This document shows positions 26,466 through 35,680 of a DNA stretch of 64,000 bases, in pieces. A program made the translations under genes and the position numbers. The first letter of the stretch is position 1. Each line of letters starts with the position of its first letter. The notes under the pieces were generated by a model. That model ran no database searches. It saw nothing but the letters and a program-made list of their open reading frames with translations, and was not told the origin of the DNA. This stretch comes from Brucella grignonensis. Its GTDB lineage: Bacteria; Pseudomonadota; Alphaproteobacteria; Rhizobiales; Rhizobiaceae. The DNA is taken from contig NZ_NNRL01000163.1 of assembly GCF_002252505.1 (NCBI RefSeq), positions 439,981 through 503,980 on the forward strand, written 5' to 3'.

Positions 26466-28003
26466 ACGAACGCCTCGAAATCAAAGCGGCCTTTTCTGTC
26501 ACCGATACGGGCGAAATTAGCGGCCTTGCATGGCCTTTCGGTTCCGCTGATCGCGTAGGCGACCAGATCGAACAAGGCGCATTCAAAGCAATGCCTACAA
26601 CCCTGCCAATGCTGTTTGCGCACGATCAGACGCAAGTTGTCGGGGTATGGGATCAGATCGCGGAAACCTCGGACGGCCTATCAGTTAAAGGCCGCTTGCT
26701 GATTGATGACGTTGAACGTGCGCGTGAAGTTCGCGCCATGATCCGCGCCAAAGCAGTCACCGGCCTTTCTATCGGCTTCCAGACTAAGAAAGCCGCACCG
26801 TTGCGCAACGGGCGCAGCATCACAGCCCTTGAGTTGCATGAAATCTCTATCGTTCCGGTTCCTTGTCACCCCGGCGCGAAAATCACTTCATTGAAGGCCG
26901 TTGGTGATGCGGCATTAGATATTTCCAAGGAACAAAAAATGGAAAACCTGAATACCGAAACCGCACCGGAAGCCAAGGCAGACCCGGTTATTGATCAGAA
27001 GGCTTTCGACGCAATGAAAGCCCGCCTCGACAATCTGGAGGCAAAGGCGAACCGCCCGCAGCCTTCCAATAACAACCAGCCACGCGCTGTTAATGACAAT
27101 GGTGATGAGCGCAAAGCTTTTGCCGATTACGTGCGCAGCGGACGCATTGAAGAAAAGGCGCTGGCATTCGGCACCCCTTCAACGGGCGGCATTGTCGCGC
27201 CTGATAGCGTCTCGACTTCGATCATCGAAAAGCTGGCTGAATTTTCGCCAATGCGCCAGCTTGCATCATCTATCAGCATGAGCGGCCCGCTTTTGCAGCT
27301 TCCGCGCCTCGTCAATGAAATTGACCCGGAAGAAGTTGGCGAAATGGAAGATCGCCCGGAAGACGAACCAAGCTTTGACCAGATCGACCTAAAGCCGTTT
27401 GAAATGGCTGTTATCGTTCCAGTGACCCGCATTTTGCTTGAAGACGCGCAGATCGATCTTGAGAGCTATCTTTCAGGCCACATTGCCCGCAAATTCGGAC
27501 AGAAAGAAGCATCTTGGTTTGTGAACGGCAATGGCACCACGCAGGCAGAAGGCGTTCTCAAGTCCACTGACATTGTTGCGAAGGAAGTTGAAGCAATCGA
27601 CGCTGACGCGCTGATTGACCTCTTTTATAATATCAAGACCGGCTATTCGCAGCGCGGTGCATGGCTTATGAACCGCTCGACAATGGCGACCGTTCGCAAG
27701 CTTAAAGACACAGACGGCTCTTATTTGTGGCAGCCTTCCATTGCAGCGGACGTTCCACCAACATTGCTTGGCCGTCCGGTATATGAAGCCGTGGACATGC
27801 CAAACGCTGACAAGGAAGCAACGCCTATCGTCTTTGGTGACTTCCAGAGCGGCTACACGATTGCAGATCGCGTTGGCTTCACAACCTTGCGTGACGAACT
27901 CACCGGCGCAGCCAATGGCATTATCAAGCTTCACGCCCGCCGCCGCGTAGGTGGTCGAGTGACGATTGGTGAAGCGCTGACAAAACTCAAGATCGCAGCC
28001 TAA
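26462..28003 (+). CDS. Prohead protease-major capsid fusion (HK97 type)
   Basis: The 513-residue protein has an S78-type protease in residues 1-150 (GLAWPFGSADRVGDQI, LFAHDQTQVVG, ELHEISIVPVPCHPGAKI). A charged linker around 160-210 follows (EAKADPVIDQ and NRPQPSNNNQPRAVND). Residues 220-513 are an HK97-type capsid (GGIVAPDSVSTSIIEKLAEFSPMRQL, IVPVTRILLEDAQIDLESYL, WFVNGNG). Fusions of this kind occur in some phages and satellites. Protease action should free the mature capsid subunit. Confidence 0.88.
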   Translation: MNERLEIKAAFSVTDTGEISGLAWPFGSADRVGDQIEQGAFKAMPTTLPMLFAHDQTQVVGVWDQIAETSDGLSVKGRLLIDDVERAREVRAMIRAKAVTGLSIGFQTKKAAPLRNGRSITALELHEISIVPVPCHPGAKITSLKAVGDAALDISKEQKMENLNTETAPEAKADPVIDQKAFDAMKARLDNLEAKANRPQPSNNNQPRAVNDNGDERKAFADYVRSGRIEEKALAFGTPSTGGIVAPDSVSTSIIEKLAEFSPMRQLASSISMSGPLLQLPRLVNEIDPEEVGEMEDRPEDEPSFDQIDLKPFEMAVIVPVTRILLEDAQIDLESYLSGHIARKFGQKEASWFVNGNGTTQAEGVLKSTDIVAKEVEAIDADALIDLFYNIKTGYSQRGAWLMNRSTMATVRKLKDTDGSYLWQPSIAADVPPTLLGRPVYEAVDMPNADKEATPIVFGDFQSGYTIADRVGFTTLRDELTGAANGIIKLHARRRVGGRVTIGEALTKLKIAA

Positions 28004-28005
28004 AC

Positions 28006-28641
28006 ATGAGAACGCAGCCCGCAAATGCTTTGAACATAGTGACGGCTTTAAAACCCTCATTGCGGGCTGCATTGCGTCTCACGCAGGAATTTGGCGACCT
28101 TGAGAAAGTCTTAGCTGATATTCTCGAAGGCAAGCTTGAAACACTGGCGAAAATTATCCTAATCGCCAGTGGCAGCGAAAACCACGCTAAATTCCTGCAT
28201 GAGATTGCAACACATGGCGCAAAGCAAATTCCAGCTTTGCAGCCTTATTTCGTTACATTCATTCATGGCCTGATTGCGGACATTCCGGCGATGCGTGACG
28301 TATCACCCGCAACAGCAGATGCGCCGCAACACAAAGCCTCAAACAAAACACCCCAAACGCCAGCCGAATATTATCAGCGTTTATTCCAGATCGGCACCGG
28401 CGTTCTCGGATGGACACCTTTAGACACATGGAACGCCACACCGACAGAAATCGTCCTGGCTTATCAAGGTCGCACCGAATTTATCGCGGACATTCTGAAA
28501 TCCGTATTCGGCACCTCAGAAGATACCGGCCCGCAGATCGACAAGATCGACAAAGAAAGTCTCGAAACCCTTATCGCCAGCGGCAGGCAAGACCCGACCT
28601 TTGATCGCGCAGGACTGCAAGCACTAAGGGAAGCGCTATGA
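28006..28641 (+). CDS. Probable tail assembly chaperone of fused type
   Basis: A 211-residue protein whose first part, ALRLTQEFGDLEKVLADI, loosely resembles the gp10-type chaperone. Its second part (about 125-165) reads YYQRLFQIGTGVLGWTPLDT then WNATPTEIVLAYQGR, matching the small gp10.1-type family (rcc01693-like). In gene transfer agents these two pieces are neighbouring genes; here they appear joined. It follows the capsid gene by two bases. Assignment rests on motif resemblance. Confidence 0.6.
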   Translation: MRTQPANALNIVTALKPSLRAALRLTQEFGDLEKVLADILEGKLETLAKIILIASGSENHAKFLHEIATHGAKQIPALQPYFVTFIHGLIADIPAMRDVSPATADAPQHKASNKTPQTPAEYYQRLFQIGTGVLGWTPLDTWNATPTEIVLAYQGRTEFIADILKSVFGTSEDTGPQIDKIDKESLETLIASGRQDPTFDRAGLQALREAL

Positions 28642-28973
28642 GCAAGCCCGCTTATCTATGCGTATGTGGCAAGGTAGTGCCGGGCAACACCCGTTGCGAG
28701 TGCCAGATTATCAATGATCGCAGGCGCAGGGATCGCCACGACCGCAAACGCCCGAACGCCTCACAGCGCGGATATAATCGCGAGTGGCGTGAAGCAAGAG
28801 CCTTATTCCTGCAAGCATTCCCGAAGTGCCGTTGTGGTGAGCCTGCAACCGTTGTTGATCATATCATTCCACACAAAGGCAACATGAAACTCTTTTGGAA
28901 CCGTGCCAACTGGCAACCCCTTTGTGAGCATTGCCATAACTCATGGAAGCAAAAGCAGGAGCGCCAGCAATGA
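28638..28973 (+). CDS. HNH endonuclease
   Basis: The 111-residue protein has two zinc-binding Cys sets (CVCG..CEC) and an HNH box with VVDHIIPHKGN, NRANWQPLCEHCHNSWK. HNH proteins beside terminases support DNA cutting during packaging. Here it lies about 2 kb before the terminase genes and overlaps its neighbours by four bases on each side. Confidence 0.9.
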   Translation: MSKPAYLCVCGKVVPGNTRCECQIINDRRRRDRHDRKRPNASQRGYNREWREARALFLQAFPKCRCGEPATVVDHIIPHKGNMKLFWNRANWQPLCEHCHNSWKQKQERQQ

Positions 28974-29428
28974 CACCAGCCGACACGCTCACCTTTGACA
29001 ACACTACACAGCCTATCACCGAATGGGCGCTCGATTACGGGATCACAGCCAAGATCATCATTGACCGCCTCAATCGTGGCTGGACAGCAGAGCAAGCAAT
29101 AACAATCCCGATGCATGTAGCACCTAAACAAAGGCTTATATCGCCGGAACTGAAGAAATATATCCACCGCAGACCTCGCCTAAAAAGATCAGCAAACAAA
29201 GATAATCCGGTCAAGAAACGTAAAATAAAAACGATCGATGCATTCGGTGAAAGTAGATCAATTGAGCAATGGTCTAAGTTAGTAGGCATAAGTTATAAGA
29301 TAATAATGCTTAGATTGTGTGAAGGGATTGAAATCGAAGATGCTTTGACAATGCCTTTGAAGCCAAAGGGAAGAAAGAAAGTAAAGGTCAATGTATCTAG
29401 TGAGGCCGGGGGTGGCAAAGAACTTTAG
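28970..29428 (+). CDS. Protein with two helix-turn-helix-like repeats
   Basis: The 152-residue protein contains two similar units: ITEWALDYGITAKIIIDRLNRGW with EEQ-type tail (EQAITIPM), and IEQWSKLVGISYKIIMLRLCEG with EDALTMPL. Each looks like a HTH in a form seen in phage DNA-binding proteins. The middle is very basic (KKRKIKT). It overlaps HNH by four bases and may be a small regulator or nuclease partner. The 3' half is clearly more AT-rich than the neighbouring genes. Confidence 0.6.
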   Translation: MTPADTLTFDNTTQPITEWALDYGITAKIIIDRLNRGWTAEQAITIPMHVAPKQRLISPELKKYIHRRPRLKRSANKDNPVKKRKIKTIDAFGESRSIEQWSKLVGISYKIIMLRLCEGIEIEDALTMPLKPKGRKKVKVNVSSEAGGGKEL

Positions 29429-29506
29429 AAAGTGACGTGGACACCGGCGGGGGGAGGAACGCGCTAGAGATTCACTTAAATAATATTTTCAACAGAGTTT
29501 CATTTT

Positions 29507-29818
29507 ATGAGTATCGTATCTGTTAATTTACTTGTGTCACAGTTGAACCTTTTAGGCGCTGAAATCGACGCCGAATTTCTTCAACATAAGATCGATGCGG
29601 CAGAGAGCTTTATCCAAGCCTACATTGGCCGCAAATTCTCGGACATTCCAGAAGTCGGCGCAGACCTCAAAGAAGCGGTGTTGCAGCTTGCAGCGCACCT
29701 TTATGAGCATCGCGAAGCTGTTCTAATCGGCGTTAATGCGAACGAACTGCCATATGGCGTAGGTGAAATGATCCGCCATTATCGTCTCGAATGGTTTGGA
29801 GAAGATCATGGTGAGTGA
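29507..29818 (+). CDS. Head-tail connector, gp6-like
   Basis: The 103-residue protein has the DNA-packaging connector layout: VNLLVSQLNLLGAEID, AAESFIQAYIGRKF, and ELPYGVGEMIRHYR. It forms the ring under the portal. The ribosome site is weak. A 78-base gap before it contains no gene. Confidence 0.8.
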   Translation: MSIVSVNLLVSQLNLLGAEIDAEFLQHKIDAAESFIQAYIGRKFSDIPEVGADLKEAVLQLAAHLYEHREAVLIGVNANELPYGVGEMIRHYRLEWFGEDHGE

Positions 29819-30245
29819 TCTTGACCGGATTTTGGGGAAGATGGACCGCATAACAAGCGCCACAAAAGAGGCCGTTAAGCCCGCCCTTATCAAATCAGCG
29901 AATGAGATTGCCAGCTTGCAACGCGCCCTTGCGCCAGTTGAAACAGGCGACCTCAAGAACTCTATCTCTATCACCGGCCCCAACGAACCGACACCCGCAT
30001 ATTCACAACCGGGCGGCTCACGCATGGCTGGACCAGATGAGACGATTATCACGGCGGGCAATTCAGACGTTCGTTATCCGCACCTTGTCGAATACGGCAC
30101 CTCGGAAGCCGATGCGCAGCCGTTCTTTTGGCCCGGTTACTACCTCGGACGCGACAAAGCCAAGCGCCGCATAAAAGCAGCAGCACGAAAGGCTATTCGC
30201 GAAACTTGGAACAACAACAAGCCCGGAGGTGACAGTGATGTTTGA
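29808..30245 (+). CDS. HK97 gp10-like neck/tail-completion protein
   Basis: The 145-residue protein has NEIASLQRALAPVETGDLKNSIS and VRYPHLVEYGTSEADAQPFFWPGY, the pattern of gp10-type proteins that join head and tail. Start at 29808 chosen because TTGGAGAAG precedes it; it overlaps the connector gene. Its C-terminus is basic. Confidence 0.83.
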   Translation: MVSDLDRILGKMDRITSATKEAVKPALIKSANEIASLQRALAPVETGDLKNSISITGPNEPTPAYSQPGGSRMAGPDETIITAGNSDVRYPHLVEYGTSEADAQPFFWPGYYLGRDKAKRRIKAAARKAIRETWNNNKPGGDSDV

Positions 30246-30654
30246 ACCTACACTGGCACTACAGACCGCTATTCGCGCCCGCCTAATCATGAAGCCGGAA
30301 CTGACGGCGCTTGTGCCTGCAAACAATATCCGCAGCGGCGCAACCAGACCAGACACCACGCCAAGCATTATCATCGCAGACGGCACCACGTCATTGCATG
30401 GTTATGACTATACCGCACAGCGTTGCGCGTGGGTAAATCTTGACCTGCATATCTGGACGCTCGATAGCGAACAAGACTTGGTAAAGCAGATCACCGGCGA
30501 AGTTATGGCCGCGCTAGACAAGCAAAGTTTGAACATTGAAGGCGGCTATTGCGACCATTTCAGGCCCACTAGCACCCGCTTTATGCGTGACCCCGATCCA
30601 GCTTACGGCCACGCTGTTCTATCCGTTGAAGCCCTTGTTAGGTGGTTCGTGTGA
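30238..30654 (+). CDS. DUF3168-type tail terminator
   Basis: The 138-residue protein has ALQTAIRARLIMKPELTALV, SIIIADGTTSLHGYD and WVNLDLHIWT, as in DUF3168 proteins that cap the tail tube. A GGAGGTGACAG ribosome site precedes the ATG at 30238. Its presence implies interaction with a tail, though no tail tube gene is found nearby. Confidence 0.78.
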   Translation: MFEPTLALQTAIRARLIMKPELTALVPANNIRSGATRPDTTPSIIIADGTTSLHGYDYTAQRCAWVNLDLHIWTLDSEQDLVKQITGEVMAALDKQSLNIEGGYCDHFRPTSTRFMRDPDPAYGHAVLSVEALVRWFV

Positions 30655-30968
30655 TGCAGTCCGGTAAACTAGATCGACAGATCACAATTGAGCGCCAGAC
30701 TGAAACCGTCTCACCGTCTGGATCGGTTCGCAAAACGTGGCAAATCATTGCAACGTTGCGCACTGAGATCGTGCAGCAATCCGCAACCGAGTTTCTAACC
30801 GGCTTCGGAGAGGCGGAGAGTGGCACAATTATTTTCCGCACCCGATACCTTGCAGGGATCACAACCGCAGACCGCATTATCTATGAAGGCGGCAATTACA
30901 ATCTCAAGGAGATTAAAGAGATAGGCAGGCGGCGCGGGCTTGAGCTAAGGGGAGTTGCGACCCGATGA
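30654..30968 (+). CDS. Phage head-tail adaptor
   Basis: A 104-residue protein with SGKLDRQITIERQTE at the N-terminus and YEGGNYNLKEIKEIGRRRGLELRG at the end, the usual head-tail joining (stopper) pattern. Its ATG overlaps the previous TGA, and its end overlaps the small terminase start. Confidence 0.85.
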   Translation: MQSGKLDRQITIERQTETVSPSGSVRKTWQIIATLRTEIVQQSATEFLTGFGEAESGTIIFRTRYLAGITTADRIIYEGGNYNLKEIKEIGRRRGLELRGVATR

Positions 30969-31375
30969 GAGTGCATAGCCGTGGTGTGAAACCACCTTTG
31001 AAATCTGACGCTGACGCACTCACCAAAGCACCAGCCGCGCCAGCGCACCTATCGCCTGAAGCAAAAGCCGAATGGAAGCGTGTCATGCCGCAGCTTATTG
31101 AGCGGCGTATCCTGACACGCGGCGACCTTTCCGGCATCGAAGCTTATTGCAATGCAGTTGGCGCAGCCCGCCAGATCACAGACCATATGCGCACCCTTGC
31201 GCTGCCCGATCTTAAACTAGGCGGCTTGCAAATCCGCTACATGCAGACGGCCCGACAGTTGGCCGCTGAATACGGCCTGACACCGACCAGCCGAACCCGG
31301 ATTGGCAATTCACCAACGGAAGACGACGACGATGACAACCCGCTTTTAATCGGCAGGAACCATAAACATGATTAA
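30965..31375 (+). CDS. Terminase small subunit (P27 family)
   Basis: The 136-residue protein begins VHSRGVKPP and has LSPEAKAEWKRVMPQLIERRILTRGD and ARQLAAEYGLTPTSRTRIG, as in P27-type small terminases. An acidic run EDDDDDN follows. It recognises the packaging site in the DNA. Overlaps the large subunit by eight bases. Confidence 0.87.
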   Translation: MRVHSRGVKPPLKSDADALTKAPAAPAHLSPEAKAEWKRVMPQLIERRILTRGDLSGIEAYCNAVGAARQITDHMRTLALPDLKLGGLQIRYMQTARQLAAEYGLTPTSRTRIGNSPTEDDDDDNPLLIGRNHKHD

Positions 31376-32963
31376 GAGCGCATTCCCGCACTGGATTTAT
31401 GACGGTTCGCCAATCCCTGACCCGACCGGCCGCGGTCAACTTGCTGTTGATTTTATCAATGCGTTGAAGCACCCGAAAAGCACAGCACCGAAAAAGCGCT
31501 TCCAGTTGTATGACTGGCAAGAGCGAATTGTTCGCGCCATTTACAGCCCCGTTGATGAAGACGGTGAACGGCTAATTCGCGAAGTTTTCCTATTTATTCC
31601 CCGCGGCAATCGCAAGACCTCGCTTGCCGCCGCCCTTGCAATGTTGCACCTCTTTGGACCTGAAGCAGTGCCAGCCGGTGAAATCCTATTCGCCGCTTCA
31701 GATCGCCAGCAAGCCGGTATTGGTTTTAATGAAGCTGTTGGTATGGTGCGTTCTGATAAGCGCATTGAGAATGTCAGCCGCATTTACGACAGCACTACCA
31801 GTTTAAAGACGGTCATTAACAAGATCGATCGATCAACCCTTAAAGCCGTGTCGAGTGACGGCAAGGCACAACACGGCACCACGCCAAGTTTCGTTCTAGC
31901 CGATGAGATTCATTTATGGGGCAATCGTGATCTTTGGGAAGCGCTTCAATCTGGCATGTCTAAGCGCAAAGGCGGCCTGACGATCACAGCCACTACCGCA
32001 GGCCGTGGACGCGATACACTGGCAGCAGAGCGCTATGATTATGCGCGGAAGGTAGCAACCGGCGAAGTTATAGACCCCTCATTTTTACCTATTCTTTTTG
32101 AGATGGAACCTGAAGAAGATTGGACGAATGAAGATGTTTGGCACCGCGTCAATCCGGGGTTAAAAGATGATTTTCAGGATATTAAAAAGCTACGCACTGA
32201 AGTGCGCGAAGGGCTTTCAAATCCGCGTAAAGCATTTGAATTTCAACAATTCCATTTGAATAAATGGCACGGCAACAGCCGTGACCCGCTATTCGATATG
32301 ACAACATATGACGCAGGAAAGCAGGAACTTGATTTTGAGCGCCTTAAAAAGCTGCCTTGTTATCTTGGCGTTGATCTATCCGTATCGGGCGACCTGACGG
32401 GCATTGTCGCCGCTTGGCGCGATGATGATAACGACACAGTCACTATTCACCCTTGGATATTTGCACCGGGCGAAACCCTGATTGAACGGCAGCAAGTCGA
32501 AGGATTGCCCTATACCTATTGGCAGGATGAGGGCTTAATTCACGTCATCGACGGCCCCATTATTGAGCCGGAAGTTATTGCAGATAAAATCCGCGAACTT
32601 TGCCAGACGTATGACGTGCAAGAGATCGCGTTTGATCCGCACTTAGCGCGTGTCACCATGCAACGTCTGCATGATGAGGGCTTGCCAGTTGTGGAAATGC
32701 GGCAAGGCCCGCTCACCATGACCCCGGCTATTGGCGCACTTGAGCGCACCGTGAACGGGCGCAAGATTAGACACAGCGGCCACCCCGTATTGCGCCAGCA
32801 TTTCGACAGCGTGGCGGTGAGCCGATCCGATACCGGCATAATCAGGATGCACAAAAGCAGCCGCAGCACCCGCATTGACGGGGCAGTTGCCGCAGCAATG
32901 GCAGTGGGCCGCGCACTCGAATTAGATGCACCCGCTTCAATTTATGAAACTATGGAATTTTAA
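31368..32963 (+). CDS. Terminase large subunit
   Basis: The 531-residue protein has FQLYDWQERIVRAIY, Walker A-like FIPRGNRKTS, the Walker B-like FVLADEIHLW and the nuclease-domain segment YLGVDLSVSGDLTG. It is the ATP-driven packaging motor and nuclease. It follows the head genes, a reversed order relative to most HK97-type phages, in which terminases precede the portal. Confidence 0.92.
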   Translation: MIKSAFPHWIYDGSPIPDPTGRGQLAVDFINALKHPKSTAPKKRFQLYDWQERIVRAIYSPVDEDGERLIREVFLFIPRGNRKTSLAAALAMLHLFGPEAVPAGEILFAASDRQQAGIGFNEAVGMVRSDKRIENVSRIYDSTTSLKTVINKIDRSTLKAVSSDGKAQHGTTPSFVLADEIHLWGNRDLWEALQSGMSKRKGGLTITATTAGRGRDTLAAERYDYARKVATGEVIDPSFLPILFEMEPEEDWTNEDVWHRVNPGLKDDFQDIKKLRTEVREGLSNPRKAFEFQQFHLNKWHGNSRDPLFDMTTYDAGKQELDFERLKKLPCYLGVDLSVSGDLTGIVAAWRDDDNDTVTIHPWIFAPGETLIERQQVEGLPYTYWQDEGLIHVIDGPIIEPEVIADKIRELCQTYDVQEIAFDPHLARVTMQRLHDEGLPVVEMRQGPLTMTPAIGALERTVNGRKIRHSGHPVLRQHFDSVAVSRSDTGIIRMHKSSRSTRIDGAVAAAMAVGRALELDAPASIYETMEF

Positions 32964-32965
32964 AA

Positions 32966-35623
32966 ATGGCTATTACAGATGAAGAACGCCTTTCAATCGT
33001 ATTGCAGGCGAAAGTTGATAAGCTTGAGCGCGATATGCAGCGCGGTAAAAATGCGGTTCGCAGGAACACGAAAGACATGGAAACCGCTGCAAAACGATCA
33101 GCGGATAACATGGAGAAGTCTTTCGCCAATTCAGGCAGCAAGATCGCAGAGAAACTACAGCTTGCGTTCAAGCCAATTCTTGCAGGTGGTGCAATTGCAG
33201 CCGCTGCAACGGCCTTTAAGCAGATCGCGGGAACAATCGCAGAAGTGGGCCGTGAAGCTGATAAGGCGCGTGTTTCAACTAAAATCTGGCAACAGTGGAC
33301 CTATGTTGCAAAAGCTACAGGCGCGTCAATCGACGGCGTGACCGATGCACTCAAGGAACTGAACATTCGCGGTGATGAGTTTGTTCAAACTGGCAAAGGT
33401 GGCGCAGCCGAAGCATTTGAAAGGCTCGGTTATACTGCCTCGGACGTGGCGGAACGCCTGAAAGACCCTTCCGCATTCCTTGATGAAATTATCGGCAAGC
33501 TGCAAAAGATGGACAAGGCGGCACAGGCGCGAAACCTTGATGAGCTATTCGGCGGCACTGGCGCGGAAGAGCTTTCCAAGATGCTTGGTTTGTCCGTAGA
33601 TCAGATAAAAAAACTTCGGAGTGAAGCCGCTCTATTCACTGACGAACAGATTGAATCTGCCAAAAAAGTTGATGCTGAATTTGAAACGCTATGGCGCAAC
33701 GTGCAAGTTTACGCAAAGCAAGCTGCCCTTGAGAGCCTGTCATATATGGACAAGCTTATAAACGCTATCTCATGGATTAAGGGCGATAGCTACATTTCCA
33801 ATGTTCGCGATAAGGCAATTCAGGATTACAACAATCGCCAGAACTCACCGGAATACAAGGCGCAGCAGCTAAACAAGCTATATAAAGAGCGCCAGATTAT
33901 TCTTGATAAGATCGCAGAGCTTGAATCAAAATCTGATTTTGATGATGCGATCGACGGCCTTGCGGTTCAACGGTTGAAAGATGATCTTGCAGCTTTAAAC
34001 AGCAAGATCACCGAACTATCGCCAAGCACAAATACGCTCACCACGGCTATTCAGGATGCAGGAAATTCATTCAACAGCAGCGCCAGCGCAGCAGCCAATT
34101 TCAAATCAGCGCTCACCGATTTGAAATCAATGGTGCCAGAGCTTAAAGCTGAATTGGATGAACTGGCGAAGCTGGACGCTATTGACGCGGCTTTTGAAAA
34201 AGCCGTGAAGAATGCCAAAACGCCAGCCGATATTGAGACTGCGAACCGTATCAGGGACCGCGCCCGTACGGTTGCGCAGTATGGCGTTCAGAAAGATATG
34301 CTCGGACTGATCGGCGCAGCCGAAGGCACCGACAAAGGCCGTGGCTATAACGAGACGCTTGGATATGGAAAATTCACCGGCGGCAATCGCAACCTTACTG
34401 CAATGACACTTAATGAAGTCATGGCGCTGCAAAAGCAGATGCTGGCGCACCCGGATAACACTTTCAATTCGTCGGCACTTGGACGCTACCAGATCACGCG
34501 CCAGACCTTGCAGGACTTCATGCCTCGCCTTGGTTTGGCAGGGGATCACCTATTCGACCAGAACACGCAGGATGCGATTGCTCAGGCAATTCTAGCCTCG
34601 ACGGGTGGCAGCGTTGAAAAGCTTCGCGGACGTTGGGAGGGATTGCGCAATGTTGATGCTGGCACGATCAGCGCTGCCTATGGCGGCACACAAACGGTTC
34701 CTGACAAGATTGCACCGTCCGAAAGCCAGCAGAAAGCCGCAGACGATGCGAAACGCGCCACAGAAGCCCGCCAGCAGCTAAACGATAGTTTGCGCGAAAG
34801 TCAGAGCCTTGCGGAAGTAGAACGCCGCACAGTGGGATTATCTGCGCAGCAAAGGCAAATCGAATTAGAGGTGTTCCAGCGTATTCAGGCCGCAAAGCGT
34901 TCCGGCGTGAATTTGTCAGATCAGGAAATCCAGAAAATCCGCGAACAGGTGGCAGCTACAGCCGGACTACGAGCGGAAACCGAACGCTTGCAGACTGACA
35001 TGCAGAACGCCGATCAAGCCAAAATGTTCTTTGCGCAGAGCTTCACGCAGTCATTAAGCGGCCTAATCACGGGAACAACCAGCCTATCAGATGCGGTTAA
35101 AAACTTAGCGAACAGTCTCATGGATGCTGTTTTGCAAGCTGCATTGCTTGGACAAGGCCCGCTTGCTTCATTGTTTGGCGGCGGTTCCGGCATCCTCGGC
35201 AGCATATTAGGCTTCGCAGACGGCGGTTATACCGGGCGCGGCGGCAAGCATGAACCGGCAGGCGTGGTGCATAAGGGCGAATATGTCATGAGCGCAGCAG
35301 CCGTTAAGCGGCTTGGCGTGAAAAACCTCGAAGCCCTTCACGTCAACGCCAAGCGTGGCTATGCGGAAGGCGGTTATGTAGACCGCACGGCCTTTGCGCG
35401 TCCGGCTGGCATGAACACAACAAATATGACGAACAACGCGCCAGCCTTCAATATTTCCGCACCTGTCACCGTGAATGCATCAGGCGGCACACCTGAACAG
35501 AACGCCGATCTTGCAAAGCAGACCTCAAAGGCGATGGAAGCGACAATGAGAAGCGTGGTTGCTGATGAAATTGCAAGGCAGCGCCGCCCCGGTAACATGC
35601 TCAATAATCGTGGACGGAATTGA
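32966..35623 (+). CDS. Tape measure protein with internal lysozyme-like domain
   Basis: The 885-residue protein has a coiled N-terminus, an Ala-rich hydrophobic stretch near 70-85 and long helices. A lambda-R-like muramidase segment lies at about 446-560 (IGAAEGTDKGRGYNETLGYG, SSALGRYQITRQTL). The C-terminus has the typical tape measure end (FADGGYTGRGGKHEPAGVVH, then EYVMSAAAVKRLG). Such proteins set tail length and help DNA entry through the cell wall. No tail tube gene accompanies it in the element. Confidence 0.83.
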   Translation: MAITDEERLSIVLQAKVDKLERDMQRGKNAVRRNTKDMETAAKRSADNMEKSFANSGSKIAEKLQLAFKPILAGGAIAAAATAFKQIAGTIAEVGREADKARVSTKIWQQWTYVAKATGASIDGVTDALKELNIRGDEFVQTGKGGAAEAFERLGYTASDVAERLKDPSAFLDEIIGKLQKMDKAAQARNLDELFGGTGAEELSKMLGLSVDQIKKLRSEAALFTDEQIESAKKVDAEFETLWRNVQVYAKQAALESLSYMDKLINAISWIKGDSYISNVRDKAIQDYNNRQNSPEYKAQQLNKLYKERQIILDKIAELESKSDFDDAIDGLAVQRLKDDLAALNSKITELSPSTNTLTTAIQDAGNSFNSSASAAANFKSALTDLKSMVPELKAELDELAKLDAIDAAFEKAVKNAKTPADIETANRIRDRARTVAQYGVQKDMLGLIGAAEGTDKGRGYNETLGYGKFTGGNRNLTAMTLNEVMALQKQMLAHPDNTFNSSALGRYQITRQTLQDFMPRLGLAGDHLFDQNTQDAIAQAILASTGGSVEKLRGRWEGLRNVDAGTISAAYGGTQTVPDKIAPSESQQKAADDAKRATEARQQLNDSLRESQSLAEVERRTVGLSAQQRQIELEVFQRIQAAKRSGVNLSDQEIQKIREQVAATAGLRAETERLQTDMQNADQAKMFFAQSFTQSLSGLITGTTSLSDAVKNLANSLMDAVLQAALLGQGPLASLFGGGSGILGSILGFADGGYTGRGGKHEPAGVVHKGEYVMSAAAVKRLGVKNLEALHVNAKRGYAEGGYVDRTAFARPAGMNTTNMTNNAPAFNISAPVTVNASGGTPEQNADLAKQTSKAMEATMRSVVADEIARQRRPGNMLNNRGRN

Positions 35624-35634
35624 CAATAGCAATC

Positions 35635-35676
35635 AATCTCACTATTAATATTGAATTAACTATTAATAGTGAGATT
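35635..35676. promoter_or_regulatory. Perfect 16-bp palindrome, candidate operator
   Basis: AATCTCACTATTAATA (35635-35650) and its exact complement (35661-35676) surround a 10-base loop, ending four bases before the start codon at 35681. The very AT-rich symmetry and position fit an autoregulatory operator; a terminator for the tape measure gene is less likely because no T-tract follows. Confidence 0.6.
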
Positions 35677-35680
35677 ATAA

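Noticed and set aside
29429-29506. Possible missed gene between the HTH-repeat and connector genes
   Set aside because: Only 78 bases, no ribosome site plus frame combination. It likely holds only the connector's translation signals.
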